Source of the DNA: Symsagittifera roscoffensis
Lineage: Eukaryota; Xenacoelomorpha; Acoela; Convolutidae
DNA length: 64,000 nt
Assembly (NCBI RefSeq): GCF_963678635.1
Contig: NC_087069.1
Coordinates: 30,108,776-30,172,775, forward strand
Direction: 5' to 3'
A program made the position numbers and the translations under genes. The notes beneath the pieces are model-generated. The model saw only the letters and a list, made by a program, of their open reading frames with translations, had not been told where the DNA came from and did not search any database. Below, piece after piece: positions 11,366 to 21,235 of the stretch; the first letter of the stretch is position 1; each line of letters opens with the position of its first letter.

Positions 11366-11538
11366 ATAAGTTTCGGAGAAATGACCTCTCACTTTATAGA
11401 GAAGTCACATCTCACTTTTTAGTTCAGAATTAGAACATGATTGGATAATCTAGCGATGTCCAATCATGTTCTTATTTTGAACTAAAAAGTGGGAAGTTAC
11501 TTCTCTGTCAAGTGAGAGGTCATTTCTCCGAAACTTAT
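11366..11538. repeat. Palindrome with 80-bp arms and 13-bp spacer
   Basis: Left arm 11366-11445 (ATAAGTTTCGGAGAAATGAC ...) pairs with right arm 11459-11538. There are only a handful of mismatches and no length difference between arms. The spacer is 11446-11458. It lies ~150 bp upstream of ORF1 relic 2. Its sequence is unrelated to the palindrome at 9321-9688. Confidence 0.9.
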
Positions 11539-11550
11539 TATGGGAGAGAA

Positions 11551-11645
11551 AACATTATCAAAAACAAGGTCCTGAAAACATTATCGAAAAAGTCCTGAAA
11601 ACACGATCGAAAAGAAGGTCGTGAAAACATTATAACATAAAATCA
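11551..11645. repeat. Short tandem repeat around CCTGAAAACATTATCGAAAA
   Basis: Four degenerate, irregularly spaced copies of TCCTGAAAACATTATCGAAAA. The same phrase (CCTGAAAACATTAT) also occurs at 8870 and 9211 in relic 1, so it is probably an expanded piece of that element. Confidence 0.7.
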
Positions 11646-11690
11646 TTATCGGAGTCAGAATTATTCGAGCCTTATACCCGCAGTAGCAAT

Positions 11691-11960
11691 ATGAAAAAAT
11701 CACGGCCTCGACATAAGCAAACAGGTGAGGAACAAAGCGAGTCGAAGGAGACAACATTCACAAAACTTGTTCACTTGAGCACTGTACAAGAGGCCCAAAT
11801 AGCTGAGAACGATATATCCAATGCACATAGAATGCCTTTTCGGAATACCAGAAACCAAGTAGTTATTAATGGGTTTAAGAGGAGGTTAAAAAAATTCCTC
11901 CTGAAAAGGAATGAGATGAATCTGATTCATCAAAAAGAACTTTATGAATCAGACGAGAAA
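11691..11960 (+). pseudogene. Decayed LINE ORF1-like gene, relic 2
   Basis: Plus-strand fragment related to relic 1. After an alignable lead (GGCCTCGACA..AGCAAACAG) the frame reads VQEAQIAENDISNAHRMPFR, then a basic stretch (FKRRLKKFLLKRNEMN). The ENDI..AHR.P core followed by a basic RNA-binding-like segment fits ORF1 proteins of LINEs (typical form: DI..aHRlp......ivkf..r..k..il..r). It is 5'- and 3'-incomplete. Relics 1 and 2 are both plus-oriented but clearly diverged, so they are either two insertions or an old duplication. Confidence 0.5.
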
Positions 11961-12729
11961 TTCAAACACATGGACCACAAAATACTTACCGTGCGCATGA
12001 ATTATACGTTTATGATTTGTTAACGCTCTTTTCGATCGCTTAATCAAAAAACAATAATTTACAAATCAATTTTACAAAAAAACTAAGAAATGTTTTTTTT
12101 CCTTAGCTGATTTATCCAGGAAAAATGGAGCAACATTTAGGATTGTCGGTGATAGCGTGTACGCATGATTCTGATCTGAATAAAGTTACTAAAAAAGAGA
12201 GCTTCAATTCAAATTTTATTATAATAAAGATTATTTTCTCATTTCATGTCCTTTGCCTTCTTTCAGGAACTTTACTCTCGTTAGCTATCGAACCGACCTT
12301 CAGTAGGCGCCTATTGCGCCTTTAGTCTAGCCCATCCAGTTTCGTTTAATCGATTGTATAGATATTTAAATACATTTGAGTGTAAATTTAAATGTTTCTT
12401 GATGAAATTTTGCCTCAACATACTGGATAAAAAAAATTCTGTCTTTCTTTCTGTAAAAAAATCAATGTATGCATAATTTTTCATGTCGTCACAAGAAATC
12501 AAAAATCTTTTTTTGCAAGCTTTTTGGAGGTCAGCGAGACTCAATACTAAAAGACAAAGCTACGCTTAGGCTTCTATATAGTTAGTATACTATAATTAAA
12601 TCCAAAGGTCGCTTGAAATCGAACAAAAACTGTGAAACAGAGAGCAATAAGCACCATTTTTGTTACTGTTTCCGGTGGATTAATTCAAAATAAACAAATC
12701 TGCACAGCAACTTGTAGCGAAAATATTGT
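11961..12729. other. Probable 3' flank/UTR of the PAQR-like gene; no other gene seen
   Basis: AT-rich sequence just downstream (in minus orientation) of exon C's stop codon. A candidate poly(A) signal ATTAAA on the minus strand lies at 12345-12350, ~380 nt after the stop, and other AT-rich hexamers are also possible. Open frames here show no family features. Confidence 0.35.
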
Positions 12730-12905
12730 CTACATCATCAAGTGAGACATTTTTCGAAAATGACGAATAAATGTGAAGAAATTCTCGACGAGGACGAAAA
12801 TGACACTGAAGTTGGACAGCGACACTATGAGTGCAATAGTAGACACATTCTGCAGGGCCCACAGCATATCCTCACTTTGACCCGGCAGAAGTTTCGTTTC
12901 CCAAT
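12730..12905 (-). CDS. Membrane progestin receptor (PAQR)-like gene, exon C (C-terminal exon with stop)
   Basis: Last coding exon of a seven-transmembrane PAQR family protein, in the subgroup that includes the membrane progestin receptors. The acceptor is strong: a pyrimidine tract, TTTTTTCTTTTCACCAG, then exon at 12905. The first two bases complete an Asp codon with the G that ends exon B (phase 1). The frame then reads WETKLLPGQSEDMLWALQN, a hydrophobic helix (VSTIALIVSLSNFSVIFVLV) that would be TM7, and a short basic tail before TAG at 12730-12732. In mPRs the block after the SH..HH motif likewise runs ...EA, a linker, then the last helix and a short cytoplasmic tail. The exon has no frame errors. 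The call depends on the join to exon B. Confidence 0.7.
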
Positions 12906-13306
12906 CTGGTGAAAAGAAAAAATAGACGAAACATAATCACAGGAAATGTTAGGAAGCATACATAGGGCTATTATAAAATTTACATATTAAACCCCCGCTC
13001 GTTTTATAATTTGGGACGTACTACCTCAAAAATTTCAGATATTGCACCAGGAAGAAACATTTCAGGTTTCAGCTTCGTATAACTCTTAGAATAATTAACC
13101 GTTTCGTCAAGTACATCCAGGGTATAGCCAGTGACATGGCCTTGAACCCCAAATATCTTTGTGGGCCATATCAATTTTGAGTATAAGATCATCGGAAGGT
13201 TTGAGAAGAATCGGTTAACCTGACTGTTTTCAATCGCGCTTGAAGGTGTTATTATTCTAACATATTTGGATGAGGAGAGCAACTGACATCGAAAAAGTTA
13301 ATGGCC
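12906..13306 (-). other. Intron of the PAQR-like gene between exon C and the gypsy insertion
   Basis: Non-coding by splice-phase logic, because exon B joins exon C directly in phase. A minus-strand open frame of 92 codons (13004-13282) lies here (GYTLDVLDETVNYSKSYTK ...). I do not recognise it; it could be a fragment of a mobile element or chance. Confidence 0.5.
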
Positions 13307-13310
13307 CAAG
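13307..13310. repeat. Target site duplication (left), CAAG
   Basis: CAAG directly precedes the left LTR and recurs at 24892-24895 directly after the right LTR. A 4-bp duplication is usual for Ty3/gypsy-type integration. Confidence 0.75.
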
Positions 13311-13688
13311 TGAGTTAAGACCTTTTGGTAATACTCATTGAGTAATTTCAGATAAAATACGCCGTCTGCTCGTCACGCTATCTTATTTTCGGCCGGATAG
13401 ATTCGTGCAACTTCATAGTCTAATATCAATCTTAATCTTACTCTTATATCTTCTAGTCTCAATAGATCTAGTGTATACTGGTTTATGCGAGTCGGTCTCT
13501 CTGGAGTAGGCAACTATATTCTAAGTTTAATTCAAATTGCTCTGGTGCTGAAACTACAAGTAGTTTCAGCACTTACAAATAAGTGGGTTGTTAGTTGATA
13601 GAGCATGATTGGTTAGTATTCAATATTTTATAGACAAAAAATATCATAATAATGACGAATAATATAATTCAGTTTAGATCTGGTTCCA
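13311..13688 (-). repeat. 3' LTR of the gypsy-type element
   Basis: 378 bp, same length as the LTR at 24514-24891. Reading on the minus strand it starts TGGAACCAGATC and ends CTTAACTCA. It contains a TATA-like TATAAAATA (minus strand, near 13625-13633) and a perfect hairpin at 13545-13572. The purine stretch just upstream in element sense (GGATGGG) is a weak polypurine-tract candidate. Confidence 0.92.
13545..13572. repeat. Perfect hairpin inside the LTR (13-bp arms, 2-base loop)
   Basis: GTGCTGAAACTAC, AA, then the exact reverse complement of the first arm. The same 28 bases are unchanged at 24748-24775 and 36801-36828, though the LTRs around them differ at several percent of sites. Confidence 0.95.
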
Positions 13689-15479
13689 CCCATCCGGGGT
13701 TTAAAGAGTTTTAGTTTTTAATGATTTTTTATAATGGAGGATGGATAATGCTGCTTTTCTTTTAGAAGTTGCGAGCATTTGTTTCCTTGATTAGGTAGGA
13801 AGAAGGATTGTTATCAGTTGTTCGGATTTGGACGACCAAGAAGCTCGAATCGTCGATATGAACTTGTTCTTAAGCGGTTGCTGTTGATCACGATGGTTTT
13901 TGGGAGATCGTTTCAAGATTTCTGATCCGTTGTAATGATCCAGCCTCGTTCGGGTGTAGCATGAAGTTTGACTTTCGTGTGAAGTGCGGAGTGACTTGGA
14001 TCTGTACGTATACTCAACATCAAGATGGCCATTGGTCTGTTTTAATGGGTTTCCTTTGCTGCGATGCCAAGTCGTACTTTAAATCCTTTGAGTGTAGTGA
14101 CTGTAGGCAGCAAATCGGGTGTACTTGCCATTCCGTAGTTGGAGTGTGATTGGGTTGTCAACTTCCTTGCTGCTCGTCTATGGACTGTATGAAATCTATA
14201 TACTGCATTGTATTATTTACATATACAAATCTTTGTTAATTTTGTTTTTAGTTATGATCATGTATTAATAGTTATCGCAAAAGCGTTTTTGTTTTAGTTC
14301 GGCTATTTTTAAGAGTCACTCACCCTTGAGTAACTCTTGTCAAAAATAGAGTGTGGGTCACAAAGCGTGGTTGTAGCACGGTGGGTTAGGCCGGCTGAAG
14401 AGCATGCTCAGGACGTCCTCTCTGGTGGGTTAGGCCAGGAGTGGAGTATAATTTCATACCCTCTTTTTTGTAGGGTCCTTTTTGTGTTCAACCTTTTGTG
14501 CCTTTTTTATTACTGGTTTTTTTCTTTTGTGTTTTGGTTGTGTCCTTTTCTCAAAAATCAAATCGTTTGGTTTGGGTTTGTCTTTCGACTTTTTTGTGTT
14601 TTATTCGTTTGTGTTTAGACTTGAAAGTAGTCTTTAAAAGAATAAATTATCCAGTTTTAAGCTGGTTTTAATCCGATTTGGGTACCGTGGGTTTTCCTTT
14701 CTTTGTCATGCTGTTAGGTTGTGGTTTGCGGTGTTTAGTAAACTGCGTTGGTTAATTTGGATTATTATATAATTCCTTTCCAATCGGGTTAAAGGAAAGT
14801 TTGAAACGTGTTGAATTTATTAGAGTTGTTATCAGTGAAAGTTAAAACAAACTTATTAGTTTAAGCAACCTTCGTGGGTGAGCTGTGCGATTGTGGATAG
14901 GATTGTGGGCGCGTAAATGATTTTAAATTTATAAAGAAGCGTCTTTGAAAAGCTTAGTACTGCTCTGAATTAATTGGCAACTTTTATGAATCTATTACTT
15001 TGAAAATATTAATTTTACGGCTTTAAGGCTTTTCTGTGTTTGGTAGAAAAATGAATGTTTTCAATCAATCTCTATTTTTGATAGAAGCATTGTATCTAGA
15101 GGATCATGGAGGTTAAAGACTTGGTTTATTGTGTATTTTAAGTCATTTTCTGGTGGGCCTGATAATATTATTTTGTCAGTTAAGTTCTCTTGTTCTATTA
15201 AAAGGAATAGGTCTTTTTGTATGATTTTTGTCTGATTGGTTTTTGTGTATTGTTTTTAATCCATGATGAATATGGTATTGGTTTAAGTGTAAATTTTCCT
15301 AGTAGATCTACTTCGTAGGTTCGTAGGGATTGTTTTGACAATCTAAGTATAGTGAAAAGTGTTGTAACTTTTTTTTTATTTGTGATTGATCTATGTCAGT
15401 TTTTACTGCATATTTGCATTGTTATCGTGGTGAAGTTTCATCCTTTGCAAGGAAAATTTTAATATTTTGTGGCATTTCT
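13689..15479 (-). other. 3' internal region of the gypsy element, unassigned
   Basis: In an intact element this stretch would hold integrase. I found no zinc-binding HHCC or DDE motifs and no long minus-strand frame. It includes two copies of GGTGGGTTAGGCC (near 14380 and 14425), a small inverted repeat around 14312-14340 (AGAGTCACTCA/TGAGTAACTCT), and at 14890-15050 a segment that recurs at 21095-21235. It may be a deletion remnant with foreign insertions. Confidence 0.45.
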
Positions 15480-15830
15480 ACTGTTTTTTTCTTGTTAATA
15501 ATTCAGGTGGTGTATTTCTACTGAGTGTATCAGGTAGTGCAAGGTTTTTTCCTGCTATCCAAACTATGCGGAATTTCATTAAAACTTATTGAAATCTATA
15601 AACTCTATGGTTTGGGTTTGATTTTTGTGTGAAAAGAAAAATTATGGGTTTATGATCTGTAAATAAAACTGTGGGATATTTGGATCCAAGTATTAAAAAT
15701 TCATATCCTGTGAGGGTATTTATTATGGCTGTGCATTCTCTCATAAGAGTAGAGAGTCTAAGTTCAGCTTGTGTAAATAGTCTTTAATTTGCTGAAATAA
15801 GGTTAATTATATTTGTCCCGTTGTGAGGCG
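15480..15830 (-). pseudogene. Gypsy pol relic: RNase H region
   Basis: Interrupted minus-strand frames carry the RNase H block of gypsy-type Pol: AELRLSTLMRECTAIINTLT, then a TDHKP motif, and further on LPDTLSRNTP, the usual end of the RNase H/connection region. In-frame stops and a missing piece around the first catalytic Asp (CDAS near 15830) mean it is not functional. It follows directly on the reverse transcriptase at 15885-16463. Confidence 0.8.
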
Positions 15831-15884
15831 TCGCACATAGCATAAAAAAGTTGCTCTGGATCTGGGATTGTGTTTGAAATTTGT

Positions 15885-16463
15885 TCAGTGATAAGACTTT
15901 TTTTCTTTATATCGTGTTTGATGTTCTGATGTCCATTGAAAACTATTCTGTTGTCTAAGAATATTATAGAATGGTCCTAAGTATAACTGCATTTTATATA
16001 CGTATTTACTTAAGAAGCTAAGCATTCCAAGAAATTCGTGTATTTTATTTTTATTGGAGGGAGGTTGAAGTTTTTGAATTGCGTCAATGCGGGATTTTAA
16101 TGGAGTTATAGTATTTCTTTCAATTATGTGTCCAAAAAATTTTACACGGGTTAGGAAAAAATGTGATTTATCCAGGGCTGCTGTCATATTTTCGTTTAGT
16201 AATATCTGATGACATTTTTCTAAATCAATGAACATTTGGTCGTTGGTTTGTGATTGCATGAAAACATCGTCTAAATATGTTATTGCATTTTTGTTTAGTA
16301 TGAGTGGTCGAAAAATTTTACTCATAAATGCTGAGAATGCTGCTGGTCCTATGGAGATTCCACAGAATAGTCTATTGAATTCGTATTGTTGATTTCGGAT
16401 AACGAATTTTGTTAATCGTCGTGATTGTTCATCTAGTGGCATTTGATTATATGTGCTATTCAT
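15885..16463 (-). pseudogene. Gypsy pol: reverse transcriptase, catalytic half
   Basis: A 192-codon open stretch with reverse transcriptase core motifs: the palm motif YLDDV (active-site Asp pair, codons at 16266-16277), before it the gypsy-typical F.rLfcGi..GPa.Fs.fM, and after it the thumb FFGHII and FLGMLSFLSKYV. It lies one frame off from the upstream half at 16460-17377. The break is near 16470-16485, inside the stretch that should carry the first catalytic Asp region, so the enzyme cannot be made as one chain without frameshifting. It runs into the RNase H relic at its 3' end. Confidence 0.88.
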
Positions 16464-17377
16464 GTCTGCTGTTGTGAAGTATTTACCTGAATTTTTGTGA
16501 GAATTACTTGAATTGGTTCAATAGGCCAGTTACATTGAGATTCATCAATGAGTGAATTGAGGTATCTTGCATCTAGAACTATTTTCAATGGTTCTCCTTT
16601 TGCTAAAATGATAACGGGGTTTATAAATGTGTTGCCTTTTGGCTGTTCTTCTATATTCACTGGGGAAAAGATTTCATATTGTTCTAATATGTCCAGTAAT
16701 CTGTTAACTTTGTCTCGCAAGTGTATTGGAACTTTGCTTGCTCGTTGTTTTTTGAAAACTGCATCAGGTTTTAGAGGTAAATGTAGTGGTGAGTTTAGTT
16801 TTCCAACATCAAATTTAGATGTTGCGTAAGCTTTTGGGTATTTCAATAGTAAATCGGCTAATAGTTCAAACTCTTTTTGTGTTATCTGAGAGTGTTGAAA
16901 GTTGAACATTGTAAAGAATTTTTGCTGTTCTGCTGTGTATTTTAGTATTAGAAATGTTGGTTTAAGGTAAGGTGTTTTCATGAAATAATCTGTGTTGCGT
17001 TTTTCATTGCTTATTATATTATTTATCGATAGTTCTTCGTCAAGAATTGTTGATTGGCATATATCTAGTAGTTGTAAAAAATTATTTACTCTATATGCTA
17101 CTTTTGTGGGAGAAGTTGTTGCATTAGTTTCACAATAACCTAGGAGTCCTAGAGGTAGGGTTATTTTGTATGGAGAATTGTTATATACATGGAAGGGAAT
17201 TATGTCTGAGTTTGAATTTTTCATGTATTTGATAGATGAGATTGTTACTCGGAAACATTTATGAATTGGTCTGAATTCAAGGTCAGACATAAAGAGACGT
17301 TGTTTATTTTGTTCTATACCGTATTGGTGAACTTGTTTGATTGAAAAGTTGTATATATAACCTGCTAGTGGTTTCAA
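16460..17377 (-). pseudogene. Gypsy pol: protease-RT linker and N-terminal reverse transcriptase
   Basis: 305 codons. The last ~110 read as the start of a gypsy reverse transcriptase: RVNRLLDILEQYEIFSPVN in related form, FINPVIILAKGEPLKIVLDA, RYLNSLI and a WPIEPI block. The first ~190 residues are the poorly conserved linker after protease. The frame ends at the break to 15885-16463. No internal stop occurs over 305 codons, so this segment decayed slowly or recently. Confidence 0.85.
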
Positions 17378-17835
17378 GTGTTTCCGTTCTTGGTTGTATA
17401 TGGCGTAGAAATCTGAGAAAATGGTGGTTGTTTGTTTATTCGTTGGAAAATGGTTAGGGCTGTGTTTTTCATTCTTGTGTATTTGTCTTGAATTCTGCTG
17501 CTTAAAATATTTATAGTTGGGAGGTATTTAATAATAAATGGGATTCCAATGATATTGTGTTTTATATCTGTAATATGGAAGGTTTGTTTAAACGGTTTGC
17601 TTAAGAGTTTATTCTGTTCCCTTGTTCGAGTGGGAACAAGGAAGAGTTCGATTTTTCCATAGTTTGTTAAGGTTGATCCTTGTGCTGTTGCTAGCCTGCT
17701 TGTTGTTTTAAAAGGCAATAATTTTGGATGTAAACTTTTTATTTCATTCCAAGTGGGTATGTTGATGATGTTTGATTCAGCTCCGGAATCTATTAATCTA
17801 TTAAAAATTCAATTTCAAGGTCTGGCGTTTGAAAT
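17374..17835 (-). pseudogene. Gypsy pol: aspartic protease (retropepsin)
   Basis: The retropepsin active-site motif IDSGAESNIIN is encoded on the minus strand, with DSG at 17782-17790. After it come residues of the flap and C-terminal half (ATAQGSTLTNYGKIELFLV, then HNIIGIPFI, matching the usual iiG.pfi.ky near the protease C-terminus). The open part after the first Met in this frame is 17374-17718. Stops lie just upstream of the active-site motif, so the gag-protease join is broken. DSG instead of DTG is common in retroelements. Confidence 0.8.
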
Positions 17836-17838
17836 TCT

Positions 17839-18880
17839 TTACCTTTTGGACTCTTTACGAGGAGTGGGATTGTCCAAATTTTTTCTTTGGGTAATTGCGT
17901 TTCCTTTGATACATTTTGGTAAATGTGATGTGCTTGAACATTCTGTAGGTTTTTCTTCTGTAATTTCCTCTACTATTTTTTCTATTGTTTTGTTTTTGTT
18001 CATAAATCTTGTATAGTAATTTAGGAGGATTTGATCATGATTTTGATAGTAATGTGAATATATTGGTTGTTCGTATATAATTGGTTCGTAGTCAGTTTCA
18101 AAATGAATCATGTTAATTGAAATCGCGTTATCTGTTTCGCATCACTGTCTGTGGATTCGCAATTTATGTGATTTAACTGCAATTCTGTGATTTCTGTATT
18201 ATCGATACCAAGGGGGTCTGGTTGAGTTTCTTCAGTTGTTGGTACTTGATTTATTTGTCTTTGATGTTTAGGTGTATTACTTCTATAGTGTTGTTGTGAA
18301 TTTTGATAACGTGTATTATTCCTATGTGGTGATTGGGAATAAGTTCTCTGTCTGTTTTGATAATTTGAATTTCTATTTTGTGAATTGTTGCATGATCTTC
18401 TGTGATAATTATTTTAAATTGATCTTTGATAAGTTTGATCTGCTGTTTGAATTATCTCGTGATCTGTTATTTTGATATTGATGATTTCGATCATTTGAAT
18501 AGTTTGTTTCTATCGTTGGAGTAATTTCTATTTCTATTACACGAAGAGTTTCTTGATCGATTATTTGAATAGTGTCTATTTTGAGAATTTGGATGGGAAC
18601 TGCTATCGAACAAATAGTTGGTTCTGTTAGAATTTGATCGACTATATCGATTTTCTGAGAGATTTCGTGAATTTCTTTGATTTGGAGATCGTCCTCGATA
18701 GTTAGATCTGTAAGGTGATTGTTGTCTAGAGTAACTAGTGTTATTTAAAAGTGGTTTTCCTGACTTATTATTACTATGGATACTTTGTTGGGTAAGTTTT
18801 GATCTTTTTTCGTATATTGATGAAATGATTTTATTCGGTTGTCTATGTTTTTGTGGTCTATTTTGATTGTCTTGTTGTTT
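17839..18880 (-). pseudogene. Gypsy gag-pol linker, Arg/Ser/Asn-rich
   Basis: Downstream of the zinc knuckle, minus-strand frames run through a low-complexity Asn/Arg/Ser/Tyr-rich stretch (near 18880-18400), then an acidic frame at 17839-18111 (IVEEITEEKPTECSSTSH). Several frame changes occur. Only the part above ~18404 is present in the second copy (30521 onward), which places the duplication breakpoint here. Confidence 0.6.
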
Positions 18881-18886
18881 TTGTCT

Positions 18887-18928
18887 GCATTCGGTAATGC
18901 TGTGTCCGTATCTTCGGCAATAGTTTCA
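18887..18928 (-). pseudogene. Gag nucleocapsid zinc knuckle, broken (copy 1)
   Basis: Minus-strand codons read NYCRRYGHSITEC, the last three ligands of a CX2CX4HX4C knuckle. The codon that should be the first Cys is TGA (18926-18928). In the other copy (31002-31043) it is GGC. Zinc knuckles bind genomic RNA in Gag. The first ligand is lost in both copies by different bases. Confidence 0.8.
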
Positions 18929-18999
18929 CTATTTTTTAAATGGTTTACTTTGAAAATTTGGGTTTTTCTCGTAGATGTTTAAGATTTCAGTGATTTTTT

Positions 19000-19559
19000 C
19001 AGATAATTCTGTGTCGGAGTCAGGAAAAATATTTATTTGTAATGTCGTTTTGGATGTCGTTTACATATTGTAATTAAAATGTTCGGTTTCATTGGGATTT
19101 CTGCTTGTTCTAGTTTATCTACTAGTTTTCGAAAGTCTAAATCTGGTTCTCGGATTGAGGAAGGATGTGATGCTCTTTTTTATTGCTATTTTTCGCAATT
19201 GAGGTGTTAGAGTCATCATTAAGATTTCTGTCATCTTTGTATTTTTATAATCATGCGTATTGAGTGAGTATGCTTTTCGGAGTAGTGTTTCAATGCTTAC
19301 TGCAAGTTGTTTTTATTGTTTCATTGGGTAGTCTACGAATTTCATTGCATAAAACTCTTTGATGTTGTTTGTTTCTTTCAGAGTCAAACATTTTTGAAAA
19401 TTCTTGTGCGAATCTTTTCCAATCTGATTTTATTTCTTTGGGTAAAACTGGAAACCATTTTTGGACTGCGCCATCAAATGTAATTTGGATTAAGGCTGTG
19501 CGTCTATGTATCCAATTTTGATGAAGTGGCGTATTTACTGGTTCAGGTCCTATATTCAA
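19000..19559 (-). pseudogene. Gypsy gag: capsid region
   Basis: The open part (19290-19559) matches the retrotransposon Gag capsid family: RRTALIQITFDGAVQKWF, then LP.EIK.DW..F..EFS..F and a region that continues RRLPNE. A frame break at ~19300 separates it from the C-terminal part, which is only traceable in pieces toward 19000. Capsid protein forms the particle for reverse transcription. Copy 2 of this segment is at 31436-31681. Confidence 0.8.
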
Positions 19560-19731
19560 ATTTAAATTTGCTCTGACTGAATTTAAATTAGCTTCTAGAC
19601 TATTCAGGATATGTACCTGTGAATACCATTAGTGGCTTGTTTGATGAGATTGAGGATCCACCCATTAGGTATGGATTCATAGTCATTTGTAGTGATTCTG
19701 CGATGTTTGGTATTTGAGAAAACTTTGTAAG

Positions 19732-20478
19732 TTAACTTTTTGTTACTTTATATTGTTGTAAGTAATACGGCAGTGGAATTTCGCTATGCAATTGATTTGG
19801 TTGATAAGATTGTGTATTGACTGGGTTTTGTGGTTGAAAAATATTATTATATGATTTTGGATTGTTTCTTGGTTGTCGTGCTTGTTCATCACGTGTATAT
19901 GGTTCGAAAATATCTGGTTGATCAATGCTGTAAGAGCGAGGTCTTTGGATTGTATAGAATCGTTGATGATTTTGATTATAATATTCCTCATCATCTGATG
20001 AAGAATTAGCTGTATAATACGAGGGCTGATTTCTAGTATAGTACTTATTCGTATTATTTTTGTTTTGTTGGAAAAATGGGTAATTTTCGCTTCGATCTTG
20101 TGTAGATCGTGGTTGATTGTTAAAATTTACGGAGTTTGAAGTTGATTGTGGTATGTTTTGACTTTGTGAAATTGAATAGGTCTGAAAATTCATATTAAAA
20201 GATTTTGGTGTTTTTGATCTATTTACATAGTTATAGTTATGTTCTGCGAAATTATTTCTATGTGATGTTCTTTGTTTATATGATGGTTTTGTTCTTAGTC
20301 GAATTGTTTGGTAATCTATTTGTGAGTATTTTTGAGCAACAGAGTATTTTACTGTAGATTGTATGGTTGTTTGTGACAGTGTTGGGTTTTTTGTTTTTGG
20401 AGTTGTAAGGTTGGGATGAATAGGTGTATTGCTATGTTGTGCTGTTGTTGTTAAAGGGTCAACTATTTCTTCACTCAC
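19732..20478 (-). pseudogene. Gypsy gag: N-terminal low-complexity region
   Basis: A 248-codon open frame just upstream of capsid, rich in Asn, Gln, Ser, Tyr and Pro (YYTRNQPSYYTANSSSDDEE is typical). No domain is recognised, but its position and its join toward capsid mark it as Gag N-terminal/matrix-like sequence or a leader product. It stays open over 744 bases in copy 1, while the copy at 31722-32590 is broken by stops and frameshifts. Confidence 0.65.
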
Positions 20479-20479
20479 G

Positions 20480-21100
20480 AAATGTGATGGAGTTCGTATA
20501 TCTTCTTGTGTAAGATTTCTTGTTTTGTTTAGGTTGTCTTGATTAATGAAAGTGGAGTTTAAACTATTGTTTCCTGCTCTATCAGAAAAGAATGAATTAT
20601 AGTTTAAAGGTGTTGCGTCAACTGTAAGTGGGTATACTTTAACATAATCTTTGTGAGTAGATATTGTGCTAATTGCTTGACTTGATATATCTGTTGGTAT
20701 ATTAAAAAATGATTCATGAGATTCGGGGTCCCAAGCATATTCTGTTTGTTTTGCTAATTTATTTTCATCATCTGCGTTTTGTTTTTCTTGCTAGTGCTAT
20801 AAGATCAATATTATGAACAAAATAATCGATCATGCTAGGATTTTGTATATCGTGTTGAACATACTGTGTTATTTCGTTTCTAGTTGGATTTTCACTGATT
20901 GCATTTAAAAATTTTGAAATTAAATGTATTTCCTGGCGTACGGTTGTATGTCGAGATTTTTGAGTTTGTGAATCGCCTTGAGTCATTAGTTTGAATAAGA
21001 TCTCTGCCATGAAATGAGTTTGGTCAACTGATTTCTATGGTGTATATTCCATGTTGTGATGTAATACTACATATGCCTTTGAGATATGTGGAAAGAGTTG
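20480..21100 (-). pseudogene. Gypsy pre-gag module, copy near gag
   Basis: Minus-strand frames (for example 20768-21010, ending IDLIALARKTKRR) match, at DNA level and in short peptide blocks, the region 22170-22700. Shared phrases include YLK.IC.IT and GI.TIEI. It looks like a duplicated N-terminal module. Function unknown. Confidence 0.55.
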
Positions 21101-21235
21101 TGGGCGAGTGAATGATTTTAAATCATAAAGAAGCGTCTTTTAAAAGGCTAGTACTACTTTGAATTTATATACAATTTTTTAACAATTTACTACATTGAAA
21201 AATCAATTTTACGGCTTTTGGGGGGTTGAATTTAT
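21095..21235. repeat. Internal repeat shared with 14890-15050
   Basis: Shared phrases in order: TTGTGGGCG.G, AATGATTTTAAAT, ATAAAGAAGCGTCTTT, GTACT.CT.TGAATT, ATTTTACGGCTTT. Identity looks like 75-80% over ~120 bp, in the same orientation. It is also found in copy 2 at ~33220-33360. Confidence 0.8.

Noticed and set aside
13004-13282. 92-codon minus-strand frame as an extra exon of the PAQR-like gene
   Set aside because: Exon B joins exon C directly in phase with good splice sites. This frame has a stop at its end and no family similarity that I recognise.
14337-14618. Plus-strand frame with a hydrophobic C-terminal half (possible env-like protein)
   Set aside because: It is on the strand opposite to the gypsy element, and the hydrophobic part comes from T-rich sequence (Phe/Leu/Val codons).
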